From the NCBI GenBank assembly GCA_003254925.1, contig QANZ01053660.1, positions 1-64,000 of the forward strand: a stretch of 64,000 nt of DNA, given 5' to 3'. The DNA is from Chamaecrista fasciculata. Its lineage: Eukaryota > Streptophyta > Magnoliopsida > Fabales > Fabaceae. A program made the position numbers and the translations under genes. Numbering within the stretch: position 1 is the first letter of the stretch; each line of letters begins with the position of its first letter. The notes below the pieces were generated by a model, which made no database searches, was not told the origin of the DNA, and was given only the letters and a program-made list of their open reading frames with translations. This document shows positions 12,485 to 22,594 of the stretch, in pieces.

Positions 12485-14258
12485 TCTGCTATTGTGGAGG
12501 AATATATATAATTCAAGCAATAGAGATGAAAATGCAGCTATAGTTACTACTACGAAAGTGATTCTTATAAAGGAACCGTAAGAAACATGATTGAGAAAAG
12601 AAGTTAAAATAAAGATGGAGTGTTTTGTTTGTTTCATGCTTCTTTAATTTTGTTTTCTTTCATTTAGCATTTCAATTTTTTTCTCCTATTCTTTTTTTTG
12701 TTTGGTGCTTTTTGTCCTATCCATATATTCCTCCACGTACACATACTTTGAAGGGACGACTGTCTCATATTTCCTGCTAATGTTTTGGCTATATATATAG
12801 GGCAAATATGCAACGCATGTTTTTGATATACCATAGTTTGACTTCTATATATATCGTTATAATTGTCTTACATATATATATATATAGTGCGCATAAATTT
12901 ACTTAATAAAAACTAAATATTTAATTAACTACTCTCACCTTTGTAATTGATAAAAATTTATGAAAACAATAACCTCTATAGTCTATATATATATATATAT
13001 ATGATGATCGCTTTAGCAATTGATATACTACAAATTCACGGTTTACTCCCTCGCCCACATGCTAGATTTCTATATAAATATGATGGTTAATTATGGTCTT
13101 ATAAGTTATAAGTAAGATTAAATATATTTCAACCCTAAATTATCGATTATTACTCCAACTTTTTTTAAAATATTCTAATTATAATATTAAATTAAAGGTG
13201 CTTTAGGACCACTCAACCTAATACTATTTGCATGCAATTCTGACCTCACTCGAGCTAGGCAAGTCTTCTTCCTTACAAAGCCTAGCTAGTTGATCATATA
13301 TACATGATAAGCATGAACATTTGTCCTACAATTTAACCTCTATTTCCAAATTTTATTGATCTATCCAAAGTCTTCTTATATTTGTCTTTTATTTGATTTG
13401 ATTCACAGAATTAACGTGTAATTTTTTTGTGATGTTGACTTTTTGTTATTTTACATGTGCCAAAATTTTATACTAATAAATTTTAGATTTATCTTTTTTA
13501 AATATATATGTACTATATGTATAATATAAATTTTAATAATAAATTTTGTTGTAAATATTTTAATAATTATCTACAAATATTAAAATTTGAAAGCTGAATC
13601 CTTGTTCGCTCCATCATTCTCTTTTTTTAAAAAAAAGTTTTTGAGTGAAGTGTTCATTGACATTTGACATTACAATTAGTTGCCATTGAAGACTTCATGA
13701 AAGTAAGAGTTTTTATTAATCAATTTAATAAATAATTAAGTATTTTTAATGTTGTTGTTCATAGTTTATTCAGGTATTATTGTTCAGCCTGACTGACTCA
13801 CATGCAACCTGAGTGCCTTATCAGGTCAAATTATATCTGAATGAATTGTCTATTCAATTTAATTAGGTCACTATATATATCTCTAGTAACTCCTCCTTTC
13901 ATGGGTTTATACATAATTGTCTTTTTCTTCTTCGATAAACCTGAGAAGCTCCATAAATTAAGTTCTAGTTGATTAGTAATTAGTAATTACTATCATTAGT
14001 TATTATAGTTTACGTAAACGACAAATTTAATTTAGGCCCTGCCTGCCTCCATATGTGTAGTCACACTTAACTTAACAAATATCTATATCTAAATGGGCCA
14101 TAACTTATAACGTTGACACTATGCGTAACATCATACACTATTTATATGACGAGTAACCTCTTATTTTAAAATGATTTTGTTAATAAATTTTAATTTTTAA
14201 AGAGCACAGTTTCATGTCTTCAAATAAATAGAGTCATAGAGGGGTTTTAACATTTGTA
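12485..14258. other. AT-rich intergenic DNA, no gene seen
   Basis: TA microsatellites near 12862-12887 and 12985-13002. No gene, RNA or clear transposable element end recognised. Confidence 0.6.
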
Positions 14259-14263
14259 ATTTT

Positions 14264-14768
14264 TGTTAGAAAAATATAGTAGGCTTTTGATAGAACACGA
14301 AAACAGAGTAGGCTTTGATAGTGTGGTCACTGTCCTTAAGGAAATTAAGCCCCCACTATTTGTATGTTGCTGGGTGTTTATGGCAGATTTCCTCCAGGAT
14401 TTACAAAGCCTGGTGTTATAGCCAGCAATACTATAACACCTTCTGAACACAAAACAGAGAAAGATGAGTTGAATATGAGATGCCCTGTTTTTTTGAGAAG
14501 AAGTGTTATTTATAGGAAAAATCTGAACGGATGCAACCTTTCAGATTCTAACATAAATAACAGGTTACAACCTTTCATAAATGAACATTCATATCTTTTT
14601 AAAAGTGAACAATCATGTCTCTTCAAGATTAAACTGAATTCTCTGTTTATAATGAATGTTCATGACTGTTCATGAATGGGCACTTCTCTGTTTATAATTC
14701 GAATTAATTAATTAATTAATCAATTCGAAAAAACAATAATTAAAATTAATTATTAGCCCATCTTTGAC

Positions 14769-14799
<31 letters not shown>

Positions 14800-14895
14800 A
14801 TTCAATTATTATAAATGACTTAACAATCATTTATATACCCTTCTCAATTATATAACTTATCCAATGTGGGACTTTAATTACTAACTATACTAACA
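14264..14895 (-). repeat. 3' LTR of the copia element (full length)
   Basis: 632 bp, TGTTAG...CTAACA on both readings. The interior includes 'ccttaaggaaattaagccccc' style sequence near the outer end and a (TA)n segment at about 14768-14800. It is the longer, apparently intact LTR. Confidence 0.9.
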
Positions 14896-14908
14896 ATCCC
14901 CCACTTAG
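14896..14908 (-). other. Polypurine tract of the copia element
   Basis: On the minus strand the sequence CTAAGTGGGGGAT directly precedes the TGTTAG start of the 3' LTR. A G-rich purine run at this position is the usual primer for plus-strand synthesis in LTR retrotransposons. Confidence 0.85.
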
Positions 14909-15434
14909 TTAGTAATTTATTTAATTTAAGAATTTATGCATATAGGAGGTATCTTTCGATTTAAACCTACTACTTGTATAAATACATCAAACTTTGCCAG
15001 AATTGATAGTTAGAAAATAGTTCTATTAAACTTCAATCCATAAAAGACAAAACGGATGTATAAATACACATAAACACTTAAATTAAATACAATGTGTTCA
15101 ATGTAAACTTAGCACGTATACGGCCTTGTGCTCCTTCCTGTTTCATAAACACTGACAAAGTTTTATTTCCAAACTTTGGTTGAAGCGGCACCACTTCATG
15201 TGTTTACATAGGTGAAGTTTTTAATCAAGTCCTTTGTTTGGACTAACTTTAGTTCTTATTCCGAACTCTGTTACTTCATTAAGAGTATTAAAAATACTCA
15301 CCCTCTAGTTCATAAGTACTTTTAAAACTCAAGCACTTGATAACTATCACTAATCATAACTTGTTGTTACCTTTTGAACTTTTAGAATTGCATAGCAATA
15401 ACAAAAGTAAGGTTTCTGTTATGAGTGATATATT
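14909..15434 (-). other. 3' untranslated part of the copia element
   Basis: About 530 bp between the gag-pol stop and the polypurine tract. No additional coding frame is seen. Confidence 0.7.
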
Positions 15435-18400
15435 TCATAGTTTCTTCAAACCCATGACTCTACTAGTACTATCAACTAAATCTCTCGAGAGTCCTTTAGT
15501 CAATGGGTCAGCAAGATTGTCTTTTGACCTTACATAGACAACAGTGATGATCCCATCTGAAAGAAGTTGTCTTATGTATTCATGTCTTAAGGCTATATGT
15601 CTTGACTTACCATTGTAAATCTTACTCAATGCTCTAGACATAGTTGCCTGACTATCACAATGCAAGAGAACAGCTGGCATAGGTTGTGGCCACAACTCAA
15701 TATCTAATAACAAATTTCTCAACCATTCTGCCTCTTTTCCTGCGGCTGCTAAAGCCAAAAATTCAGACTCCATTGTAGAATGAGTGATACAAGTCTGTTT
15801 TTTAGAAGCCCATGAAATAGCTCCTCCACCCAAAGTAAATATCCAACCGGATGTTGACTTATTGTCACTTACACTAGTTATCCAACTAGCATCACAGTAT
15901 CCTTCTAAAACTGAAGGAAACTTATTATAAGACAATGCATAGGACTTTGTTCTTTTAAGATAACCAAAAATTCGTCCTATTGCTTTCCAATGATCACTAC
16001 TAGGATTATGTGTGTATCTGGACAGTTTCCCAACAGCAAAAGCTATATCAGGTCTAGTGCAATGCATTGCATACATTAAACTACCAATTGCACTGGCATA
16101 GTCTAATTGACTAACTGATCTACCCGAGTTTTCAACCAACTTTTCAGATACATCATATGGCGTATTATATTCTTTAATACCCAAATGATTAAACTTGGTT
16201 AAAAGCTTGTCAATGTAATGTGTTTGATTTAAAGTAAAACCTCCATTACATTTTTTAACTTTAATTCCTAAGATAGTATCAACTTCTCCCAAATCTTTCA
16301 TTTTAAACTGAGAAGACAAATACTTCTTAGTATCCTTAATACCTTGCATGTTGGTACCTATGATTAACATGTCATCAACATATAGACATATTATCACACC
16401 ATAATTTTTTGTGAACTTAGAGTAAATGCACCTATCTGCTCCATTATGTTTGAAACCATTTGATAATATTACTTTATCAAACTTTTCATGCCATTGTTTT
16501 GGTGCTTGTTTTAATCCATATAAAGATTTAATCAATCGACACACTTTCTTTTCATTACCAGGAAGCACAAATCCCTCAGGTTGCTCCATATAAACTTCCT
16601 CATCTAGATCACCATTTAGAAATGCTGTTTTCACATCCATTTGATGAATGCATAAATCATAAATTGATGCTAATGCAAACAGAACTCTAATAGAAGTGAT
16701 CCTTGCCACAGGAGCATAAGTGTCAAAATAATCTACTCCTTCCTTTTGCCTAAAACCTTTAGCAACCAGTCTAGCCTTGAAAGTTTGTAGAGACCCATCA
16801 GTATTATATTTCCTTCTAAATACCCATTTACACCCAATGGGTTTAGAATTATGAGGCAAATCAGATAATTCCCATGTACCATTAGATAGAAGGGAATCCA
16901 TTTCATCATTTATGGCCTCCTTCCAAAAAGCAGAATCTCTTGAAGCTATTGCTTCACTATATGTTTTGGGATCGTCTTCCACATTAAGAACGATAGGAAT
17001 TTTATTAAGCACCTCAGTCCTACTTCCTTCAAGTAAAAAGACTAGTGCTTGAGAAGATATAAAATCAGAACCCAAGTTCTTTTCTTTCCTAGCTCTTTGA
17101 CTTCTCCTTGGTTCATCAAGAGATTCAATTAATTTTCTTTTCTTTGATGAACTAGGAACAGAATTCTCCACATTTCCTCCTATAGTAATTGTTTTCTCTG
17201 GGTCACCAGGATTTGAGGTATGTGAATCACCTATAAATTTGGTTTCAAGAAATTCAACATCTTTTGACTCTATAATGACTTTAGACTCAATGTCTAACAA
17301 ACGATATGCTTTTGAATTTTCTGCATATCCTACAAAGATGCTTTTAATTCCTCTAGGACCTAACTTTGTTCTTTTTGGATCTGGTACTCTGTAATATGCC
17401 AAGCACCCCCACACCTTCAAGAAATTTAAGTTGGGTGTTCGTCCTTTCCATAATTCATATGGAGAAACCTTAAATTTCTTTGAAGGTATTCTGTTATGTA
17501 CAAAACAGGCAGTCAATAAAGCCTCCCCCCATAGATTCATTGGCAAACCAGCATGCAAAAGCATAGCATTTATCATATCAACCAATGTTCTATTTTTTCT
17601 TTCTGCAAGACCATTTTGTTGTGGGGTATATGGAGCAGTTGCTTGATGAATCAAACCATTTTCTTCACAGAATATAGAAAATTCATTGGATAAGTATTCT
17701 CCTCCTCTATCACTTCGTAGAATTTTAATTTTCTTTTCCATTTGATTTTCAACAACTGCTTTATAATTTTTAAACATATCTAGTGTTTGATCCTTTGTTT
17801 TCATTAAGTAAACATATGTGAATCTAGAATGGTCATCTATAAAAGTTATAAAATACCAATTTCCTCCTCTGGTTAATTGACCATTTAATTCACAAATGTC
17901 AGAATGTACAAGGTCAAGTAAATTTGTTGATCTTTCATTCTTAGGAAAAGGTTTCTTAGTCATTTTGGCTTGAATGCATATTTCACATTTTCCAGAAACT
18001 GAATCTAAAGAAGGAAGTAAATTATGTTTTGACATAAATTTAACTGAATCATAATTCACATGTGATAATCTAGCATGCCATAAGGTAGAAGATGACTCAA
18101 TCATATAAGCAGAATTATTCACTTTATTATTATTAACACATAATTTGAACATCCCATCACAAGAATAACCTTGTCCAACAAATACACCATTCTTAGAAAA
18201 AATAACCTTTTCTGCCTCTAACACAGTTTTAACACCCCTTTTACATAAAAGACTGGCAGAAACTAAATTCTTTCTAACATCAGGGACATGGAATACATTT
18301 GTCAGAATCATTTTCTTTCCAGAAGTAAACTCTAATTCCACTGTTCCCTTTCCAAAGACCTTGGATGGATTATGATTCCCCATCAACACATTTTCTTCAT

Positions 18401-19460
18401 TGGTTGTTACTTCGTAGTGCTTGAAGTAACTTTTATCATTACAGATGTGAACAGTTGCTCTAGAATCATACCACCAATCATTAGATTTTGCAGAAGTTGC
18501 CATATTGCATTCAGTTACCATACTTATGTTTAAAGCAGTAACCATTGCAATAATCTCTGAAAGAGAGGTGTCTTTTTCAATGACGTTGGCCTTTTTCTGC
18601 CCAACACCCTCTTCCATCTTTACTTTTTTATAAAATCTGCAATCTTTCTTGAAATGACCCTTTTTACCACATAAGAAACAACTCTTGTCGTTCTTCTTGT
18701 TGTTAGAAGAATTGTCTTTCGTGAAGTCATTGAATTTCCTCTTGTTTCCCGCCTTATTATTTCCAGGCTTTCCAGAATTACTTGGCTTTTTTGACTCAAT
18801 TATGTTTACTTTAGACTCAGTTTCTAAAGCATATTTATTTTCACGAAATCTGGTTTCTTGTTCAATACGAATATGCTTTAGTAATTGGTCTATAGTAAAA
18901 TCCTCAGAAGTATGTAGTAATTTTTTTCTGTAATCATTCCAAGTGGGTGGCAATTTAGAAATAACAGCAGCCACTTGAAGAGATTCAGAAACTTCAATTT
19001 TCAAATCTTTGAGTCTAGAAACCAAAACAAGTAATTCATCAACTTGTTCCATGATAGATTTAGAATCTACCATTTGAAATTCAAAAAATTTCATACTCAA
19101 AAATCTGTCAATGCCTTGTTTCTCAGAAGTATATTTATTTTCCAAAGCATTCCAGATTTCTTGTGGAGATTTGATTGGACGAAATAAATCATATAAACGA
19201 TCAGAAAGAGAGTTTAGGATAAAACCTCTGCAACGTACTTCATCTTCTTCACGTTTCTTTCGATTTGCCACGACTTCTTCAGTATCGTTTTCAGATGGTA
19301 GTGGTATTTCTGGCAGATTGGAACTGAGGATATAAGCAATTCCCAGTTCTGTAAGTAGAAACAGCAACTTGTCCTTCCATCGTGTGAAATTGGTTCCATC
19401 AAAGCGGTCGAGTTTGAGAACATCTGGATTGAACAATTTCTTTACTCCAGTAGTCTCCAT
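15435..19460 (-). CDS. Copia gag-pol polyprotein, uninterrupted
   Basis: The frame encodes 1341 residues with no internal stop. Gag occupies about 1-255, with a CCHC zinc knuckle at C261, C264, H269 and C274. The protease region follows at about 328-345: the expected D-S/T-G-A active-site motif reads D332-S333-R334-A335, so the invariant glycine is arginine. Integrase has the HHCC motif (H462, H467, C492, C495) and the D521, D584, E620 triad with 35 residues between the last two. Reverse transcriptase spans about 860-1110 with YVDD at 1027-1030. RNase H follows with D1190, E1231 and D1269. The start codon at 19460 lies only 22 bp from the LTR. The host would see this as a transposon gene, not a cellular one. 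Frame integrity fits the near-identical LTRs. Confidence 0.95.
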   Translation of the reverse strand: METTGVKKLFNPDVLKLDRFDGTNFTRWKDKLLFLLTELGIAYILSSNLPEIPLPSENDTEEVVANRKKREEDEVRCRGFILNSLSDRLYDLFRPIKSPQEIWNALENKYTSEKQGIDRFLSMKFFEFQMVDSKSIMEQVDELLVLVSRLKDLKIEVSESLQVAAVISKLPPTWNDYRKKLLHTSEDFTIDQLLKHIRIEQETRFRENKYALETESKVNIIESKKPSNSGKPGNNKAGNKRKFNDFTKDNSSNNKKNDKSCFLCGKKGHFKKDCRFYKKVKMEEGVGQKKANVIEKDTSLSEIIAMVTALNISMVTECNMATSAKSNDWWYDSRATVHICNDKSYFKHYEVTTNEENVLMGNHNPSKVFGKGTVELEFTSGKKMILTNVFHVPDVRKNLVSASLLCKRGVKTVLEAEKVIFSKNGVFVGQGYSCDGMFKLCVNNNKVNNSAYMIESSSTLWHARLSHVNYDSVKFMSKHNLLPSLDSVSGKCEICIQAKMTKKPFPKNERSTNLLDLVHSDICELNGQLTRGGNWYFITFIDDHSRFTYVYLMKTKDQTLDMFKNYKAVVENQMEKKIKILRSDRGGEYLSNEFSIFCEENGLIHQATAPYTPQQNGLAERKNRTLVDMINAMLLHAGLPMNLWGEALLTACFVHNRIPSKKFKVSPYELWKGRTPNLNFLKVWGCLAYYRVPDPKRTKLGPRGIKSIFVGYAENSKAYRLLDIESKVIIESKDVEFLETKFIGDSHTSNPGDPEKTITIGGNVENSVPSSSKKRKLIESLDEPRRSQRARKEKNLGSDFISSQALVFLLEGSRTEVLNKIPIVLNVEDDPKTYSEAIASRDSAFWKEAINDEMDSLLSNGTWELSDLPHNSKPIGCKWVFRRKYNTDGSLQTFKARLVAKGFRQKEGVDYFDTYAPVARITSIRVLFALASIYDLCIHQMDVKTAFLNGDLDEEVYMEQPEGFVLPGNEKKVCRLIKSLYGLKQAPKQWHEKFDKVILSNGFKHNGADRCIYSKFTKNYGVIICLYVDDMLIIGTNMQGIKDTKKYLSSQFKMKDLGEVDTILGIKVKKCNGGFTLNQTHYIDKLLTKFNHLGIKEYNTPYDVSEKLVENSGRSVSQLDYASAIGSLMYAMHCTRPDIAFAVGKLSRYTHNPSSDHWKAIGRIFGYLKRTKSYALSYNKFPSVLEGYCDASWITSVSDNKSTSGWIFTLGGGAISWASKKQTCITHSTMESEFLALAAAGKEAEWLRNLLLDIELWPQPMPAVLLHCDSQATMSRALSKIYNGKSRHIALRHEYIRQLLSDGIITVVYVRSKDNLADPLTKGLSRDLVDSTSRVMGLKKL

Positions 19461-19482
19461 CTCGAATTAATTTCCTTAAGAT

Positions 19483-19590
19483 TGTTAGAAAAATATAGTA
19501 GGCTTTTGATAGAACACGAAAACAGAGTAGGCTTTGATAGTGTGGTCACTGTCCTTAAGGAAATTAAGCCCCCAAGTGCCCATCTTTGAC

Positions 19591-19621
<31 letters not shown>

Positions 19622-19717
19622 ATTCAATTATTATAAATGACTTAACAATCATTTATATACCTTTCTCAATTCTATAACTTATCCAATGTGAGACTTTAAT
19701 TACTAACTATACTAACA
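19483..19717 (-). repeat. 5' LTR of the copia element, internally deleted
   Basis: 235 bp. It matches the 3' LTR over its outer 92 bases and its last about 140 bases, but the middle of about 400 bp is missing. The join reads 'gcccccaagtgcccatc', where 'aagtgccca' is absent at the equivalent joints in the intact LTR but is the reverse complement of a 9-mer inside the missing part (near 14675), suggesting filler DNA made during break repair. Confidence 0.9.
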
Positions 19718-20261
19718 ATTTTTTCTTTAGATATTTATCAAATTTTTCACTAGAGGGATTAGGGATGAAAATATCTCCGGGCACATGTGGGGGCTTCAAA
19801 ATAATTAATAAAAGCTTATTATACGTCACCAATTACAACAATATATATTCATTTTTAAACAATTTTTATTTATTGAGTCACCAAATCATTTGACAATATA
19901 TATACAATCTTTTATGGATGCATGAAAGATATGAAATGTGGGATTCTAATTTTTCTAATTTCTAAGATGCTGGAACCACTAAATATGTTGGTGGTGTGGA
20001 TGTGATCAATGAATGCAGTGCACCAAGATTAGAGAAAAAAGGCAAGACAAAAAAATAAATAGTGACTAGTGAAATAGTTGGAGTATAACCAACGACAATT
20101 ATTGTAAAAGAATTAATTATAATTCGCAATTTGATGGATTCAAATTTTGTTACTAATATGAGAAATTTGTGAGTTTATATTTTTTAAATAGTTTTATAAA
20201 CGTTTATTAAATCTAAAGACATGTCTTCATCTTGAAATTCCTAAAACCTAAAGGTTAAAAT

Positions 20262-20630
20262 ATAAATTTGGTGTTATATCTTTTCTTTAGTTTCTAATTT
20301 GATCTCGTATGTTTTTTTTACACTTTTGGTTTTATATTTTCAGGTCAGATTTTAATTTGGTCTCATAACTTTTTTGTTGCAAATTTAATCACATATCTTT
20401 ATGTAGTACATAATTGATCTGATATCTTTGGGTTGGGTGAAACAAACGGTTGGTTATTTGGTAAATATATGGGATCAATTTTTTAACCTGACCAAAAGAT
20501 ATGAAACTAAAAATAATATGAATTTAAATTGAGATATTTTGCAAAGATAAGATAAAAAATACAACAATATATATAATCAAATTGAAAAATAAAAAAAAAT
20601 GTGAGATTAAATTGGGACTTTGACCACCCT
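20262..20630. mobile_element. Inverted-repeat MITE, family B copy 2, diverged
   Basis: Phrases such as 'tttggtctcataactttttt' on the left and 'accaaaagatatgaaact' plus 'gagattaaattgggac' on the right are inverted equivalents and match the other family B copies. Ends are approximate. Confidence 0.5.
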
Positions 20631-21576
20631 AAAATATTGAAAAAAAAAACTAGCGTGTAATATGTTGACTTAAATTTTATGAGGGTTATATATATCATAT
20701 TCATGTGTATGTGAATATTCTGGTTTGTGTGAAATGAGTGTGTGGGGTAATTAGAATCATAGAATAAACCTGAGTGACTCACAGACAGTCCGATATAATC
20801 TACTAAACTACTTTGAAAACCTTGACCAACATTATATCATATTATTTTTGGAAGTATAATTAAAATTTAAAAGTAAAGAGTTAATTAAAAAAAATTCAAA
20901 TGCAGCACAACAACAACGTGTCTACCTCGTGTTGCTGCCTCTAGTTGTATTATTATTTTTTTAAAATTTCATGTAAAAATTTTGTATTATTTTTTTTGGT
21001 GGGAAAAAATTTTGTATTATTTCATTAAGGCTTATATATGAATAAGTTATTTTGTCTAGTTTAAAATTTGTATTATTATATTTTTAAATTTTAAATTTGT
21101 CACAAATTTTAATTATCAATATTATCTCATTTATAATTTGTAAATTCATCACTTTATCTTATTTTGATATAATATTTCGAAATGAATCTCAAATCATAGA
21201 AATACACCATTAAAAATTCATATTTCTTACTTTGGCCCAAATATACATCCTATCCTTTCATTTTTAACACATTTAATAGATTTTGAAAGTATAATTTAAA
21301 TCTAAATTAGTAAAAAAATAATTAAAAAAAAGTTTCAAACGCGAGGCAGCAACCGCATGTCTGCCTCACGTTGTATTATTATTTTTTTAAAAAAATCTAA
21401 ATTAATATATTTTATATTATATGGCTCCACCCTTTATGGTGAGTCAAAATTATTGAATTAAAAAATTAAAAAAGAAAAAGAAATCACCAACTTTCCTTTA
21501 GCCCACATTCTCTTAAGTCTCACTCCATACAAGTTATTTTTTATTTTCATTAATATTTTAAGTTTCATAAAAAAAG

Positions 21577-21680
21577 GGTAAATTACACTTTGATACCCTA
21601 TAGTTTGGTCATATTTCACTTTAGTACCCGGTGATTTAAAAAGTGACACTTTGGTACCATGTGATATTCTCTCTTAATAA
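21577..21680. mobile_element. Single-arm remnant related to families D and E
   Basis: Starts GGGTAAATTACACTTTG and continues with 'ccctatagtttgg' and 'gatttaaaaagtgacac', the left-arm order seen in the elements at 43438 and 45854. No right arm is present. Confidence 0.45.
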
Positions 21681-21866
21681 ATTATTTTTAAATAATTTTA
21701 TATTTTACATACCAAACCTCTAGTGTATATATATATATAGATATGACTATGCAAGTGTTTCTTGGAATTTTGACCTCAGTCATTGCACCCGACCATTTCT
21801 GTCTGCACTACAAAATTTCTTTGGTTCAAATTATCGCATTATTTGTCATACTATTTATTTAATTAT

Positions 21867-22396
21867 GACAAAAGTACTAATTTCGTCCCTAAACTTTACA
21901 TCAACTGTCAATTTGATCCCCAAACTTTTTTTGCTATCAACTTCGTCCCCAAACTTTACACAAACTGTCAATTTCATCCCCAATTTTTTTTTTGCTGTCA
22001 ATTTTGTTCCCAAACTTTATATCAACTGTCAATTTCGTCCCCGATCTTTTACATTTTCGTTAATTTTATCATTTGACTAACTTCTTTTAATAAATTAACG
22101 ACAAACTGCATTCTGTTTTTGAATCTAAGTTAGGATTTGAGTTTCTTTTACTATCAATTTTACATTATATATCATTAGCCACATAGATTTTGTCGTCAAT
22201 ATTTGGCTAAAGTAAGAGAAAAGGATAAAATTGACCAAAATGTGAAAGATTAGGGACGAAATTGACAGCAAAAAAATATTGGGGACGAAATTGACAACAT
22301 GAGTAAAGTTTGGGGACGAAATTGACAGCAAAGAAAGATTGGGGACGAAATTGACAACAGGTGTAAAGTTTGGGGACGAAATGAATACTTTTTTCC
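21867..22396. mobile_element. Inverted-repeat MITE, family A copy 4
   Basis: Opens GACAAAAGTACTAATTTCG and closes AATACTTTTTTCC, a slightly mutated version of the family A ends. The core and the 'ctgtcaatttcgtcccc' repeat units match the copy at 8027 closely. Length about 530 bp. No matching target duplication seen. Confidence 0.78.
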
Positions 22397-22442
22397 AAAA
22401 AACAATGATATCTTATCTGAATTTAAGTCAACTCAAATTATT

Positions 22443-22594
22443 ATTGTGAAAATTTGATTATTGAAGTCGATTCTAAATGTGTGGTGCATCTGTACCATCA
22501 TGGCATCTTTGCTGCTCATCCTGCTTCTACTACTTTTGCCAAAATTCAAGGGTTGTTGATGCTCAAAGGGTGAAAAGTTCGTATTGTTAACATC
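22443..22594 (+). pseudogene. LINE RNase H remnant, plus strand
   Basis: One plus frame reads ENLIIEVDSKCVVHL, then a stretch ending KIQGLLMLKG, a stop codon TGA, and KVRIVNIF. This follows the order of the RNase H domain common at the C-terminus of plant LINEs and related RNase H-like proteins: the LIIE-x-DS strand with a catalytic acidic residue, and the KVRIVHI-type strand. The stop probably replaced a tryptophan codon in the G-W-K-V context. The frame is cut exactly where the oligo-T of the minus-strand LINE starts at 22595, so the younger LINE may have inserted into it. Confidence 0.55.

Larger units (their letters stand above)
14264..19717 (-). mobile_element. Ty1/copia LTR retrotransposon, near-complete, minus strand
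   Basis: The 5454-bp unit is bounded by TG...CA ended LTRs and by a 5-base target duplication ATTTT (14259-14263 and 19718-19722). Order on the minus strand is 5' LTR, 22-bp leader, one gag-pol frame with protease, integrase, reverse transcriptase and RNase H, then a polypurine tract and the 3' LTR. Integrase before reverse transcriptase is the copia order. The shared parts of the LTRs (about 230 bp) differ at only three positions that I can count, so insertion is recent. The 5' LTR has lost about 400 bp relative to the 3' LTR. The absence of a normal primer-binding site and a substituted protease residue suggest it cannot move by itself now. Confidence 0.95.
19723..21866. other. AT-rich intergenic DNA with MITE remnants
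   Basis: No gene is seen. It contains the family B copy at about 20262-20630 and a one-armed family D fragment at about 21577-21680. Two short repeated phrases ('gcagcacaacaacaacgtgtctacctc' type at 20900 and a related one at 21345) hint at another old repeat. Confidence 0.55.

Noticed and set aside
17431..19423. Short plus-strand and alternative-frame ORFs within the copia element
   Set aside because: They are antisense or frame shadows of the gag-pol reading frame.
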